A DNA stretch of 64,000 nt from Isoetes taiwanensis (taxonomy: Eukaryota > Streptophyta > Lycopodiopsida > Isoetales > Isoetaceae). The first letter of the stretch is position 1. Each line of letters begins with the position of its first letter. A program made the translations under genes and the position numbers. The notes beneath the pieces are model-generated. The model was not told the origin of the DNA. It searched no databases and was given only the letters and a program-made list of their open reading frames with translations. The stretch covers positions 4,209,279 through 4,273,278 of the forward strand of contig JAJEKV010000067.1 in assembly GCA_021234155.1 (NCBI GenBank), written 5' to 3'. Positions 32,697 to 43,433 of the stretch are shown here, in pieces.

Positions 32697-33289
32697 TGTT
32701 AGTCCTGTGCCTCCTGGCTCAGGACTATTCATGCACACGACGGACCAGGTCAAGCTCAAGGATCCACAGTCAGCCACGGGTCAGCCATCAAAGGCCCAGC
32801 AGAAGACCAAACAGCAGACCACGCAGTCAAAGCCTGGGTCTGCTATCAAGAGGCGCCGCTCAGACAAGTGATGGCCTGTCACCGCCCGCGTCAGCGTCAG
32901 CGTGATTCTAGGCACTTCAAGAGGCACCGTCAACATTCCTGCAAATCAGGCCTCCTTCCAGGAGTCGGCACCGAGATCAGTCAGAGTGTCTATATTGGGC
33001 CAAAGGCCATTGTACTATATATATGATCAGAACTAGCACATGAGGGCTAGATGAGTTTTGAGTCTTGTCTCTTTTCAGTTTTCTCTCTATTGCGAGAGCT
33101 CATGTATGTTCATCATTGATATCAAGGAAGCTTATCATTTTCCTCTCATTGTTCTTTTTGTTCGTTTTCCTTCTTCTTGTTCTCTTCTTGCAAATCCCGC
33201 GTGACATAGTCCCCCGGACTCTCCTGTTAGATCCACGGGTCCTCACAGAGGGCTGTCTTCCAGGAGTTCCCGAACCCAGACCCCAAACA
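32697..33289 (+). repeat. Gypsy 5' LTR
   Basis: 593 bp, TGTTAGTCCT to CCCCAAACA. Differs from the 3' LTR by four substitutions (one near 32778, three near 33166-33180) and one extra C near 32820. Confidence 0.95.
33014..33024 (+). promoter_or_regulatory. TATA box in Gypsy LTR
   Basis: ACTATATATATG inside the LTR, well placed to start the genomic RNA. The 3' LTR has the same motif. Confidence 0.5.
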
Positions 33290-33290
33290 C

Positions 33291-33307
33291 TGTCGCCGCT
33301 GCCGGGT
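33291..33307 (+). other. Gypsy primer-binding site
   Basis: TGTCGCCGCTGCCGGGT, one base after the LTR. It resembles the plant Gypsy site TGGCGCCGTTGCCGGG (aspartate tRNA type) with two differences. The orphan LTR at 53813-54155 carries a closer match. Confidence 0.65.
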
Positions 33308-33336
33308 CTGATTCAATCCTACTTTCTTCTGTCGCC

Positions 33337-35079
33337 ATGTCTGTCAGAAACTTCACGCCAGAAGAACTCCTTTCTCAGACGGCATCACGCTTGGAGCGTC
33401 ATCAGCGTCGGGAAACTGTTCGCGACATGTATGGATCTGCTTATGACATTGAGGGAGGCCATCTTCGGTCTAGGGCTCAGTCGGCGCCACCCACCCCTCG
33501 TGTCCTGTCTCGTCCCAGTTCCCCGCCCCAAGCATGCAAACATTGCTCACAACCTCAGTCACCTCATCACTATCAGGAGCCCTATCAGGCTCAACCTTCT
33601 CAACCTTACTTTCATACACCTGAACACACCTACATCCATCATTCTTCAGGCCATACGCCTCTTCCTTCACAACCATCATCTCCCCCGGGTGGGCAGGGAT
33701 ATCCCCAAGTCTCTTTTGCGCCTACCCAGGAATTTCCTTTCCATACATTTCCCACTGCACTTCCTGTTTACAACCTTACAGATCTCAAAACCAATGCTCA
33801 GGCACCTTCACTTCCTCAACCACAGTCACCCCTTCATCAAGGTCCTTCAGGCACCATGCCACCTCCAACTCAACCTCAATATCCTCACTATACTGTTCCT
33901 GTCCAGCCAAGCACTTTCACATCTACCTTTCAGACTCTGAAACTGACTTATCCCACCTTTGGCAACACAAAAGGCAAACCCTTAGACCAAAGTGCTCAGG
34001 CCCACATGGAAGAATTTGAGGCTCTAGCTGTCCTAAATGGTCATGCGCAACCTCAACTGAAATTCCACATCTTTTCCACCACCCTGCGTGGCTCTCCTCA
34101 TCAATGGCTCATGTCCAACAAAAGCCACTGGAAACAAGATTGGTCTGAAATGAGAACTGCTTTTCTTTCTCACTATGGGACCACGGATGATGATCAACTT
34201 CATCTCAAGCAACTCAATGAACTTCAACAAGAGCCCACGGAGTCTGCCAGGGATTTTGCGGATCGACTTCCCATTCTGCTCAGTAAACTCAAGGAGTACC
34301 CAACACAGAGCCAGATTTTGGTCTGGTTTCTCCAAGGACTTCCTCCAGCTATTCGACTCATGACTGAATACCTGCGTCCCAAGACTTTGGAGCAGGCTAT
34401 CGACCTTGTCAATCACTCAGTCAATGTTTCCTCCCGTGGCGTGGCTCTTCAAGAGCTCCCTTTCATTCCACCTGTCATGGTTCCACAGACGGTTGTCCAG
34501 CCTCAACATACCAATCCACAGCGCAGTCAGATCTGGTGCCATATATGCAAATACCAAGGCCATTTGGCAAATGAGTGCAACTCAACCCATGGTCCGCCTC
34601 ATTGCAAAAGATGCAACATGTGCAATCATGCCATGGAAGAATGCACTCGCACTCATCCTACACCGTTCCGCAACAAACTTGTTTATCAAGTGCAAACAAC
34701 ACCTCAGCAACAATCGCACTATCAGCAGCCACCACTTCAGGCGCAAACAACTCAACTCTATCAGCAACAGGAGCAACAACGGGGACCCAACACACGTCCT
34801 CCTTTTGATCCTTCTAAAGCTCAGTGTTACCACTGTCAAGAATGGGGTCATACCACCACGGCGTGTCCTCAACTTCCACAAGTTCAGGTACAGCTTCCTG
34901 GCACTAATCAGACCACATCGGTCCGCCTCACGGCTTACCAACTCTGGATTGCTAATGGCAAACAAGGCCCGAGACCAGTTCTTAAGAAGCCACCAAGAGC
35001 GCCTCAGCAATCACGCTATCAACCAGCTCCTGCCAATCAACCTCAGCTGGATCAACAAGCACAGGAAGAAATTTTTTAG
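33337..35079 (+). CDS. Gypsy Gag protein with three CCHC zinc knuckles
   Basis: Intact 580-codon frame; ATG 33337 is the first in the internal region and sits in GCCATGT. The N-terminal 200 residues are rich in Pro, Gln, Ser and His. The capsid-like retrotransposon Gag domain follows at about 210-370 (HIFSTTLRGSPHQWL, DWSEMRTAFLSHY, ESARDFADRLP, VWFLQGLPPAIR). Three perfect C-x2-C-x4-H-x4-C knuckles lie near residues 400, 423 and 496 (CHICKYQGHLANEC, CKRCNMCNHAMEEC, CYHCQEWGHTTTAC); one or two is usual. It ends in a TAG at 35077-35079, after which the same frame stays open into the protease. It would package element RNA into particles. Confidence 0.93.
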   Translation: MSVRNFTPEELLSQTASRLERHQRRETVRDMYGSAYDIEGGHLRSRAQSAPPTPRVLSRPSSPPQACKHCSQPQSPHHYQEPYQAQPSQPYFHTPEHTYIHHSSGHTPLPSQPSSPPGGQGYPQVSFAPTQEFPFHTFPTALPVYNLTDLKTNAQAPSLPQPQSPLHQGPSGTMPPPTQPQYPHYTVPVQPSTFTSTFQTLKLTYPTFGNTKGKPLDQSAQAHMEEFEALAVLNGHAQPQLKFHIFSTTLRGSPHQWLMSNKSHWKQDWSEMRTAFLSHYGTTDDDQLHLKQLNELQQEPTESARDFADRLPILLSKLKEYPTQSQILVWFLQGLPPAIRLMTEYLRPKTLEQAIDLVNHSVNVSSRGVALQELPFIPPVMVPQTVVQPQHTNPQRSQIWCHICKYQGHLANECNSTHGPPHCKRCNMCNHAMEECTRTHPTPFRNKLVYQVQTTPQQQSHYQQPPLQAQTTQLYQQQEQQRGPNTRPPFDPSKAQCYHCQEWGHTTTACPQLPQVQVQLPGTNQTTSVRLTAYQLWIANGKQGPRPVLKKPPRAPQQSRYQPAPANQPQLDQQAQEEIF

Positions 35080-36040
35080 GCCCTAAATCCTCCAGTTCAG
35101 ACATCAAATTGGGTTGGTTTGGTTTCACGCCAGACCAGGGCGTCACGCCCCTTAACCATTATCCCTAATGGCACGCAACCTGCTTTTGCAGTAGACACCA
35201 TTCCTCATGACGAAGACAAAAAGGTTCACTTTGCCCCTGACTTGGAGAAACTCATGCCGCATGTCATGCCAAAAGTTCGCCAAAGCATTTTGAACCTCAT
35301 GCAAGCTGCTGAAGGCCGAACGTTGGCAAATGTTCATGCCACCACCAGAGCTCAACAACGCCAAGATACACCTTCCACATCTCAACCTCCACGCTCTCAG
35401 ACATATCTAAATATTGCTGCAGAGGTTGACCTGCTCAAAGAAGTTGCTGCTTCCTTACCACGCACTCCTGCACCCGTGGATCCCGCAGATCCTTTTTCTC
35501 ATGTGCCTCTGGAACTCCAAGAGGAGCTAGCCAAGATCAAAATTCCTTTAAGCTTGGCAACCATTTTGAAACTCTGTCCTGCTCTCAAGGACCAGTTACC
35601 ACTCCCGACTGTTCTAGTTGGGGCTGTTGCTACCTCTACACCCACGGTCCATGCCACGGTGGGCAATCAACAAGTCAATCATGTTCAAATTGACGGGGGT
35701 AGTGCAGTCAATCTCATCACGGATAAACTCCGCAAACAAATGGGCATCAAACAACTTTTTCGTGCCCCATATGACATCAAATTGGCTAATGGCCATATCA
35801 CAAGACCTCAAGGCGTCACGCCTCTTCTTCACATCAACATAGGTGATCTCCGATTCCCCATGGAATTTGGAGTTTGGAAGGCTGGCGAAGATCCAGGTGA
35901 CTATGAAATGTTGGTCGGCAGACCTTTTCTCCGCCAGGCCAAGAGTATCCATTACTGGGCCACGGATCAGTTGGTCATCACTGATGGTCACCTTAATACC
36001 ACCATGGACTTGGAAACAGGCAAGAAACACCCTCTCTCTC
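35080..36040 (+). pseudogene. Gypsy protease segment, same frame as Gag after a TAG
   Basis: The frame continues from the Gag stop (ALNPPVQTSNWVGLVSRQ) without another stop to 36147. The aspartic protease core is seen near 35686-35940: IDGGSAVNLI carries the active aspartate (D-G-G in place of D-T/S-G, as in some plant Gypsy elements) and YEMLVGRPFL is the second conserved strand. Either the TAG is read through to make Gag-Pol or it is a nonsense mutation; ATG 35119 is another possible start. Near 36035, within CCCTCTCTCTC, the sense moves to another frame that carries the RT, so a slip in the CT repeat separates protease from RT. Confidence 0.75.
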
Positions 36041-37530
36041 AGACACAGATTCTGAGGAAGCTCAGAATATTTATCAAGTTCAGGCTCCACCTGCGAGTCT
36101 GCCTCTGTCATCCTACCCCGAATATGCTGATCCTTGGGGAGAAATGACTCTTGATCAGGACCAGGCTGTGGCTGCTTTGCTTGACCCTTACCTGGCTCCT
36201 TGCAATAGAATCCAACGTGTTGATCACTTTTCAGATGCTGAACCTCCTGCAACTCCTGTTGATGTACACGCTGTCATGAAGCAACCTCTGCTGGATGAAA
36301 CTCAGCAACCTCTCTTTTTCACCACGCAGAGTGCCACGCATCCTGTTATGCTTCAACCGCCTGCTCATATTGTCCAGGACACAGAAGTGATACCTCATAT
36401 TCAGACTCCTGAAGTTGAGATCGTGGACGTGGGCAACAATCAGCCTGTCCGCATTGCTGCAAATCTTCCGGCCCCTTATCGTAACAGGGCCGTCAAGCTG
36501 TTCAAAAAATTCAAACACATTTTCGCCTGGAGCTACAGAGATCTTCGGGGAATCAACAAAAGCTTGGGGGAACTCACCATTCCTACCAAATCTGATGCAC
36601 GACCAGTTTAGCAACGACAGTACCGGCTCAACCCTAATTACCGTGATCGCGTCAAGGCAGAAATTGACAAACTCCTTGCTGCAGGATTGATCTATGAGGT
36701 CAAACATTCTGAATGGGTGAGCCCCATCGTCATTGCCCTCAAACACAATGGTAAGATCCGTGTCTGCGTGGACTACCAAAAACTCAATCAGGCCACGGAG
36801 CGTGATCATTTTCCACTTCCCTTCACAGACCAGGTTCTGGAAGAGGTTGCTGGACATGAGATGTACTCCTTCATGGATGGTTTTTCTGGCTACAATCAGA
36901 TCTCAATCAAAGAATCTGATCAACTCAAGACTACTTTCACCACCCCGTGGGGCACTTTTGCCTACAAGGTGGTTCCTTTTGGCTTATCAAACTCTCCATC
37001 CACGTTTCAACGCATCATGCTCTCAGTTTTTCATGATTTCATGAAGGAAAATCCCATCTTACAAATTTTTCAAGATGATTTCTCTGCCTCTGAGTTCCAT
37101 GGCTGACCATTTGGATAAATTGGAACTTCGTCTTTCGAAAATGTGATGAGTCCGCATTAGTCTCAATCACCGAGAAATGCACCTTTTGCGTCACCTCCTG
37201 TTACTCGTTAGGCCACGTTGTCGACCAAAGCGGTATCACCACGAGATCCCGCCAAAATCGGTTGTGTCTTTGAAGGCTCAAGCACCGGCCAATATCAAGG
37301 AGACACGCTCTTTCCGGGTAAGGTCAATTATTACTCCACCTTCATTCCTGGACTAGCGACCATTGCGGATCCCATTCATAAACTCACGGTGACGAAATCC
37401 ACACGGGCTTGGAATTCCCAGGCGGATCTTTGCTTTCAACGATTGAAGCTTTTGCTTACTCGGGCCCCGGTTCTTGTTCCTCCTCAATGGGACAAGCCCT
37501 TTCATGTTCATGTCGATGTCTCCGGCGTTT
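36041..37530 (+). pseudogene. Gypsy reverse transcriptase, broken by a stop and several frameshifts
   Basis: Frame 3 carries the RT: WSYRDLRGINKSLGELTIP, a TAG at 36609-36611, then QRQYRLNPNYRDRVKAEIDK, KIRVCVDYQKLNQATERDHF, SFMDGFSGYNQI, PFGLSNSPSTFQRIM and FQDD, the equivalent of the catalytic YxDD box. From about 37085 to 37330 the connection region is spread over all three frames (MADHLDKLEL, then CDES, KCTFCVTSCY, LGHVVDQSGIT). It recovers at KVNYYSTFIPGLATIADPIH and shifts again near 37525 at the first RNase H aspartate. At least five lesions are needed to explain it, so it cannot give active RT unless some are sequence errors. Confidence 0.85.
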
Positions 37531-39273
37531 GCCATTGGAGCTGTTCTTTCTCAAGAATATGATCGCGCACCGACAAACCAAATCGATCGCCACCGAAAAC
37601 TCAATTACATTGGCGCAACTATTACGCCACGCAGGCGTGAAGCTTTGGGTCTCATTTTCTGTGTCCAACGCTTCCGTCACTACCTTTTGGGCAGTCAAAT
37701 CAAGTTCTTTGTGGACCACCAAGCACTCCTTTATTTGATCAACAAATCCACGCCCACGGGCCGCATTGCTCGTTGGGTCCTTCTTCTCCAAGAATTTGCC
37801 CCTTTTGAAATTGTTCACAAGGCCGGCAAATCTCATGTGGTCCCGGATTATCTTTCACGCATCCACACAGATGATCCCTCAACTGGAGTCTCAGACGCCT
37901 TTCCTGACGCTCAACTCTTTTTAGTCACGGCAACACCACATTGGTTCCATGATTTTCAGCAGTACCTCCTCACAGGTGCTCTTCCACCAGAAGACGCGAC
38001 GCTCTCTCCTGCCAAGCGGCAATCCCGTCGACATCAATTTCTCCGCGAGGTCCGTGACTACACCATGGTTGCAGGACATCTCTACAAAAAGGGTAAGGAT
38101 ACCATCCTTAGACGTTGTGTTCTACCTCATGAAGTTCCAGATATTGTTCGGGAAGCTCATCAAGGGCTCGGTGGTGGTCATTTTCATGGTGACACCACGG
38201 CACGAAAAATCCTTCTAGCTGGGTATTTTTGGCCCACGCTTTTCAAAGACGCTCACGCCCACGCCCGCACGTGTGATGCTTGCCAGCGGGTGGGACGACC
38301 CACGGCCCGTGACGCTCTTCCCTTGACGCCGGTCGCCACGCCACTTCCCTTCAGCAAATGGGGAATGGACTTTGTGGGACCCATAGATCCTCCTGCGCGG
38401 CACACCCGTGCCCGTTACATTCTGGTTCTCACTGACTACGCTACCAAATGGGCGGAAGCTTGCGCACTTCCAGACAACACTGCAGCAAGCACAGCCAGGG
38501 TCCTTTATCAACAAATCATCACGCGATTCGGCTGCCCCACGGAGCTGGTCAGTGATCGTGGTGTCCACTTTATCAATCATACCATCAAGGAGCTGACGGA
38601 TTATCTCCTGATACATCATCACAAGAGCACACCTTACTATCCTCAAGGTAATGGTTTGGCAGAAAGCACCAACAAAACTCTGGTCACCATTCTCAAGAAA
38701 ATTTGTGACGCTTCCCGCACAGACTGGCAAACAAAACTTCCTACTGTTCTTTGGGCCTACAATACTTGTTTCAAAATAGCTACAGGTCACACTCCTTTCA
38801 AATTGGTTTATGGTCAGGAAGCTCTCATGCCGTTTGAATACATCCTTCCAACACTCCGTTTTCAACTGGCTACTGCTCATAATCCACCTGCTGCACTCAA
38901 AGAAAGGGTCTATCAATTAGAACAGTTGGATGAACTTCGAAGGGATGCTTATATTCGTGTTCTTCATGGACAACAGTTGCAAAAATCTTTACATGACAAA
39001 CGTCTGAAGACAAAGACATTCAAAGAAGGAGATTTGGTTCTTCTTTATGATTCTCGGTACAAAAATTTTCCGGGTAAACTTAAGTTTCGTTGGCTTGGCC
39101 CTTATCAAATTGTTCAAGTGGTTCGACCCAGCGTTTTCCAACTGGCTGAGTTAGATGGCACTCCATTACCTACACTGGTTAATGGTTTTCGCCTCAAAAC
39201 ATTTCATCACACAGAAAGCGAAAATCAACAAACAGATACAGTTCAAGCAGCAAACACCACAGATAGTGACTAA
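37474..39273 (+). CDS. Gypsy RNase H and integrase segment, open frame
   Basis: A 599-codon open frame; homology starts near 37523 (FAIGAVLSQEYD), so the first 16 codons are out-of-frame sequence. RNase H runs to about residue 130 (FVDHQALLYLINKSTPTGR). The integrase has an HHCC zinc region (HQGLGGGHFHGD...CDACQR) and the catalytic triad D299 (KWGMDFVGP), D361 (LVSDRGVHF) and E397 (NGLAESTNK), with D-35-E spacing. The C-terminus (GPYQIVQVV) ends without a chromodomain. On its own it has no proper start, since it should be the end of the Gag-Pol protein. The stop is at 39271-39273. Confidence 0.9.
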   Translation: MFLLNGTSPFMFMSMSPAFAIGAVLSQEYDRAPTNQIDRHRKLNYIGATITPRRREALGLIFCVQRFRHYLLGSQIKFFVDHQALLYLINKSTPTGRIARWVLLLQEFAPFEIVHKAGKSHVVPDYLSRIHTDDPSTGVSDAFPDAQLFLVTATPHWFHDFQQYLLTGALPPEDATLSPAKRQSRRHQFLREVRDYTMVAGHLYKKGKDTILRRCVLPHEVPDIVREAHQGLGGGHFHGDTTARKILLAGYFWPTLFKDAHAHARTCDACQRVGRPTARDALPLTPVATPLPFSKWGMDFVGPIDPPARHTRARYILVLTDYATKWAEACALPDNTAASTARVLYQQIITRFGCPTELVSDRGVHFINHTIKELTDYLLIHHHKSTPYYPQGNGLAESTNKTLVTILKKICDASRTDWQTKLPTVLWAYNTCFKIATGHTPFKLVYGQEALMPFEYILPTLRFQLATAHNPPAALKERVYQLEQLDELRRDAYIRVLHGQQLQKSLHDKRLKTKTFKEGDLVLLYDSRYKNFPGKLKFRWLGPYQIVQVVRPSVFQLAELDGTPLPTLVNGFRLKTFHHTESENQQTDTVQAANTTDSD

Positions 39274-40212
39274 ACAGGCGGCATATTATATTATAAGTGG
39301 ATATGTTTACAAAATGCGGGCACAGCCCATCTATTTCCGCTATGGGCACTGCCCTATATACAAAAACGGGCTCAGAGCCCTATCTACTAAAAACCTTAGA
39401 GGAAAAACCCTCTACTCGTGGTTGGGCGAGGTAATCGCGGGAGGAGGTGGTAGAGGTTACCTTTCGGGGTCCCAGCGAAGGTCGCGAACCACCTCCATCC
39501 CGTTGGTCATAGGGTCGGGATGTTCAGCCATCCGGAGCACCGACATCCATTCGCCGCGCCCGCGGTTGTGGCGGCGCCCGCAGTCGAACAATTCATTTTA
39601 CTGGTGATCCACTCTTGGCGGTTAAATTAACCGGCATTGTGCAACCCTCGTTCAAACCGGCGGCCGCCATGCTAAGCGCCATCGAATGTCTTAAGCTTCA
39701 CTCCGGTTAGTCTTATATAGCCAACCGAGGAACTGCTAGTCGGCGTGGACCAATCAGAAATTAATAGCGTGTTTGCAATGCAAGGCTCTTTCTAAACTGA
39801 GAATCTTTTCTCCCGCCGCATATCTAGCCCGGGTACCCTCTGACACATTCGTTTTAATGATATTCCACTTCGAGTTGCCAGCATTAAATGCCATTGCTTC
39901 TTTTCATACCCATCAAGCATTAATATGTGTCCTTTGGCCACCTGTCACATCTGATCCTTCTCTCACGTCTCATCCACACCGTTCATTGCTTCTCCCTTAA
40001 GTTATTCGGGGACTTAGCCAAATTTTTGCCTCTCAATCCCCTCCTTGGCATCTTTCGACACTTGGCACCATCAACGGCTACAGTTTCGCCCTCATCATGC
40101 CCCTTCGCCTCCAATTGCGCGCCCTAAACCTTTTCGTCTCTCTGCGCCTTCGTTCTCCGTTCTCCACTCTCCGCCTTCTCACACAGTTCCTTCTGTTCCG
40201 ACGTTTTTCGCC
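39274..40212 (+). other. Gypsy spacer between integrase and third ORF
   Basis: About 940 bp without a supported frame. It has three small inverted words in a row, GGGCACAGCCC-like, GGGCACTGCCC and GGGCTCAGAGCCC (about 39322-39390), each followed by (T)ATCTA or TATA. It also has a GC-rich stretch near 39540-39600. It may hold a promoter or splice signals for the third ORF. Confidence 0.45.
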
Positions 40213-43200
40213 ATGGCCACTCTCAAACTTTCTACACTTCAAGCTTCTGCTCCAAGGGATGCGACTCTTTTTAGTCATGTGTCTTTTTCGGCCCCACCTT
40301 CGAGGGCCCTTGTTGGTGCAGTCGGGAAGTTGTGGAGCATACCACAAGCTTCTGAATTTTCACAAATGGAGCTCCGGCCCCAAATCCGGGACAATTCGCG
40401 GCATTCATAGCACACATCGTCAACAGCCCGGAAGGATTTGCTACGGTGGTCAATGGCACCACCATTTTACTTACTCAGCATTTGATTTCTGAGGTATTCC
40501 ATATCCCTTTGCAAAAACCTTCTGTTTCTTGGGTTGCTTTACAGGACATGGACGTCACTCAGTTTGGCGCTCCTGCTTATCAAGCAAACCAGCATCGCCT
40601 CACCAATATTGCCAAACCACATGAGACTTTTGTGAAGTTTCTTTGGAGAAAATTGCTTGGGCATTCCATTAAGAATACCCACATCAATAAGCCGTTTTAT
40701 AATATGGTCATCACTGCCATCCACTCCAGTCTGCATGTTGATTGGCCACAGCTCTTATTTTACCGTCTTCTTCAAGAAGTAGACCGCATCCGGGCTACTC
40801 CCTCCTCTGTCTCTGAAATTTCCGTGGGAGGTCATCTTCAGGCCCTCATTCGTCATTATCTTCCTGTTCTTGAGAGCCCTTCCACTTCCCATACCTCCAC
40901 TCAGCGCTCTCTGCATTCCCAGCGTCCAACTCAACAAGATGTACCTTCACGCCAGACCTCCCCTCATCCTGTTCAACCTCAGACCCTGCATGTTACTGTA
41001 TCCTCTTCCTCCTCAGAGGCCACGCCTACCCCTTCCGGCCATGCCTCTCAACAATCTCAGACAAGGCAGCAACAGGGCCCTGAACCTCCCCATCCTCGAC
41101 AGCTCCTGTACAAATTCCAGCAAGATGTTCAAGCCGCTGCCATGCAGCTACAAGCGTCCCAGGAGGCTCTAATGACTGGTGTTCAGGCGTCCCTGGAGGC
41201 TTCTGATGCTGTTCAAAGAGACCTTCAAGCTGCCACTGCCCATATTCAAACTTTGGAGGCCAACCTTCAAGACAAACACGCGGCTCTATTACAGGCCCGT
41301 ACTGACCTCACAAGTGCTCAGGATCAAACTAGCCTACTTACAGATCAGCAGGCTCAGCTCCAAACCCAAATTCTGGAGTTATTGGAACAAAACAAGTCCA
41401 AAGATACTCTCCTGGGTGAAAAGGAGAAACACATTGCTAAGCTCGATGCTTTGTACTCAGAGCTTTGTGACAATTACAACACTCAAGTTCAAAACCTCAC
41501 GGAGCGTGAAACTCGACTCACCTCCCTTGAAGCTCAGCAAACCACGCTCACAAATCAGTTAACGTCCCTCCAGACTCAGCTGTTGGAGGTTCAGAAACAA
41601 AAGGTCATCGATGATGCTGAGATTGCCACACTACGCCTCAATACTCCTGGGCAATCCTCTTCACATGCCACGCTTCCTGGTAAACGGGTCCGTGATCAGT
41701 CCCGTCTTTTGCTAGAACAGGAGAATCGGATCCGTGACCTTGAACATCAGCTCCAGCAAGCAGTTCAATCTGCTGAGGAAGCCCAAAACAAACAGGAGGG
41801 ATATCTTGAAATTGCTACCAACATCCCGGTGGACTTCTATACTCCTTCCAGCTATCTTGACTATGTGGTGGCCCGACGGCACCTCTTTCTTTTGAAGTGG
41901 TACGCGGCCAATGGCCAAGTTCATCAACCGCCATTCAACAGTGTGGACTTCCTTCGGATCTGGCCGGATCTTTCTATAGAAGATAAGGGTTTATTTTGTG
42001 CACTCTTAGTCTTTGAACAACTCACGGTTGAAGACCCTGAATTAGTCATCTTTCGAGTTGTTCAGCCCATGGCATATGTTTTTCATGACTTCTACCTGGC
42101 GGATCTCAAGGATAAATTCCGGGATGAGGCCCATCGTGTTTTTAGAGGCAACTCCAATGCTGCTTGGTTGTTATCAACCACCAACAAATATTTCAAGGAT
42201 TCTGCTAAGTCTCAGACTTTTGAACAGGAGTACATGCCTGAACTGGCTCAGCACTTACCTCTGTGGCAGGCTGAAACGTTGGAACAGGTCAACAAAAATC
42301 TGGCACACCCTGATGATCTCGAATTTTCCCAGATTTATATGCAGCACTTGGGCGGCTACAATCAACTCAGGGGCCTTCTGGAAAGCAAAACCATCCCCAC
42401 GGGTTGGGTCAATCCTCCTGTCTATCAATTACTCTCTACTTCAGAATGGGACCATTGGTGTCGTGCTCTGGATCAAAATCTTGTTCAAGCATTTCGGGAC
42501 ATGGCTCTGCAACCCACGCACACGGGCATGCTTCCTTCTCCATATGCTTCCTTAGGAGCCCCTCCCCGCCCACGGTTCCTTTCTTCTGACTGGCGTCTTC
42601 CCTTTTGGACGAAGGTCATGGATGGCCACGCTGGTTCGACTCCGCCTCAGATCTCCACGGATCTCCGGTGGGATCCCCGATTTGTCAGACGTTCCAACTG
42701 GGAGGATAATGCCACTTTGGACAATACTGAAAATTGGATTTATATTGGTAATGAGCGTGGTTGGCAAAAGCCTGCTGATGCCCTGCATGGCCTTGATACC
42801 TTCTTGCAGAATGCTGCCACCTCACCAGACCCTTCCGTCCACCGTCAAGCTGGTTTCTGTGCAGCTCTCAAATGCATCCTGGTCAGCTCTTTAAATCGGC
42901 AGCGTCCAATCTTTCACTGCAATCCGAATGCCAGCGTCAGTGCCTTTGGTCTCCAAACCTGCCTTCTAATGGAGTGCCAGTTTGTTCCTTCGGCCGCCCA
43001 TGCTGCCCTGGAAGATATGGTGCGCTCTCACTTTCTCATTGAGGCCCATCCTGCCCTAGGGCTCAACACCCCTGAAGCTCTTCAAACACGCCAGGACCTC
43101 ATTGCTCATTACCATAATGGCGCCCGACCTCATTCCCGTGAGGATCACTTTCCGACTGCTGGTTTCCCGCCATCGGAAGCCATTCCTCCCTTTCTTCAGA

Positions 43201-43433
43201 CTGAGTGTCGTTTGGTGGGGGGGAGTGTTAGTCCTGTGCCTCCTGGCTCAGGACTATTCATGCACACGACGGACCAGGTCAAGCTCAAGGATCCACAGTC
43301 AGCCACAGGTCAGCCATCAAAGGCCCAGCAGAAGACCAAACAGCAGACACGCAGTCAAAGCCTGGGTCTGCTATCAAGAGGCGCCGCTCAGACAAGTGAT
43401 GGCCTGTCACCGCCCGCGTCAGCGTCAGCGTGA
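40213..43433 (+). CDS. Gypsy third ORF: long coiled-coil protein of unknown function
   Basis: Sense-strand frame downstream of integrase. ATG 40213 (MATLKLSTLQAS) opens about 53 codons; the sense then moves by one frameshift near 40370 into a frame open from there to 43433, of which 995 codons follow ATG 40446. An N-terminal globular part (about 40375-40870) is followed by a Ser/Pro/Gln linker and a long coiled coil (about 41100-41660, with Gln, Leu and Glu heptad-like runs), a second short coiled coil (RLLLEQENRIRDLEHQLQQA), and a Trp-rich globular C-terminal half. I see no signal peptide, membrane helix, zinc knuckle or enzyme motif, so I do not call it envelope. The last 69 codons lie inside the 3' LTR and the polypurine tract is translated. 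Athila and Tat relatives are known to carry extra ORFs; whether this is related needs a profile search. Confidence 0.8.
43214..43225 (+). other. Gypsy polypurine tract
   Basis: GGTGGGGGGGAG directly before the 3' LTR, within the third ORF. Confidence 0.85.

Noticed and set aside
33065-33940. 291-codon plus-strand frame across the Gypsy LTR and leader
   Set aside because: Overlaps the real Gag frame and has low-complexity sequence; no domain.
37141-37220. Intron removing the broken RT stretch
   Set aside because: The disrupted stretch still encodes conserved RT connection motifs in other frames, so small indels explain it better than splicing.
40213-43433. Envelope-like gene
   Set aside because: Position fits an env-like ORF, but there is no signal peptide, membrane helix or fusion-like segment.
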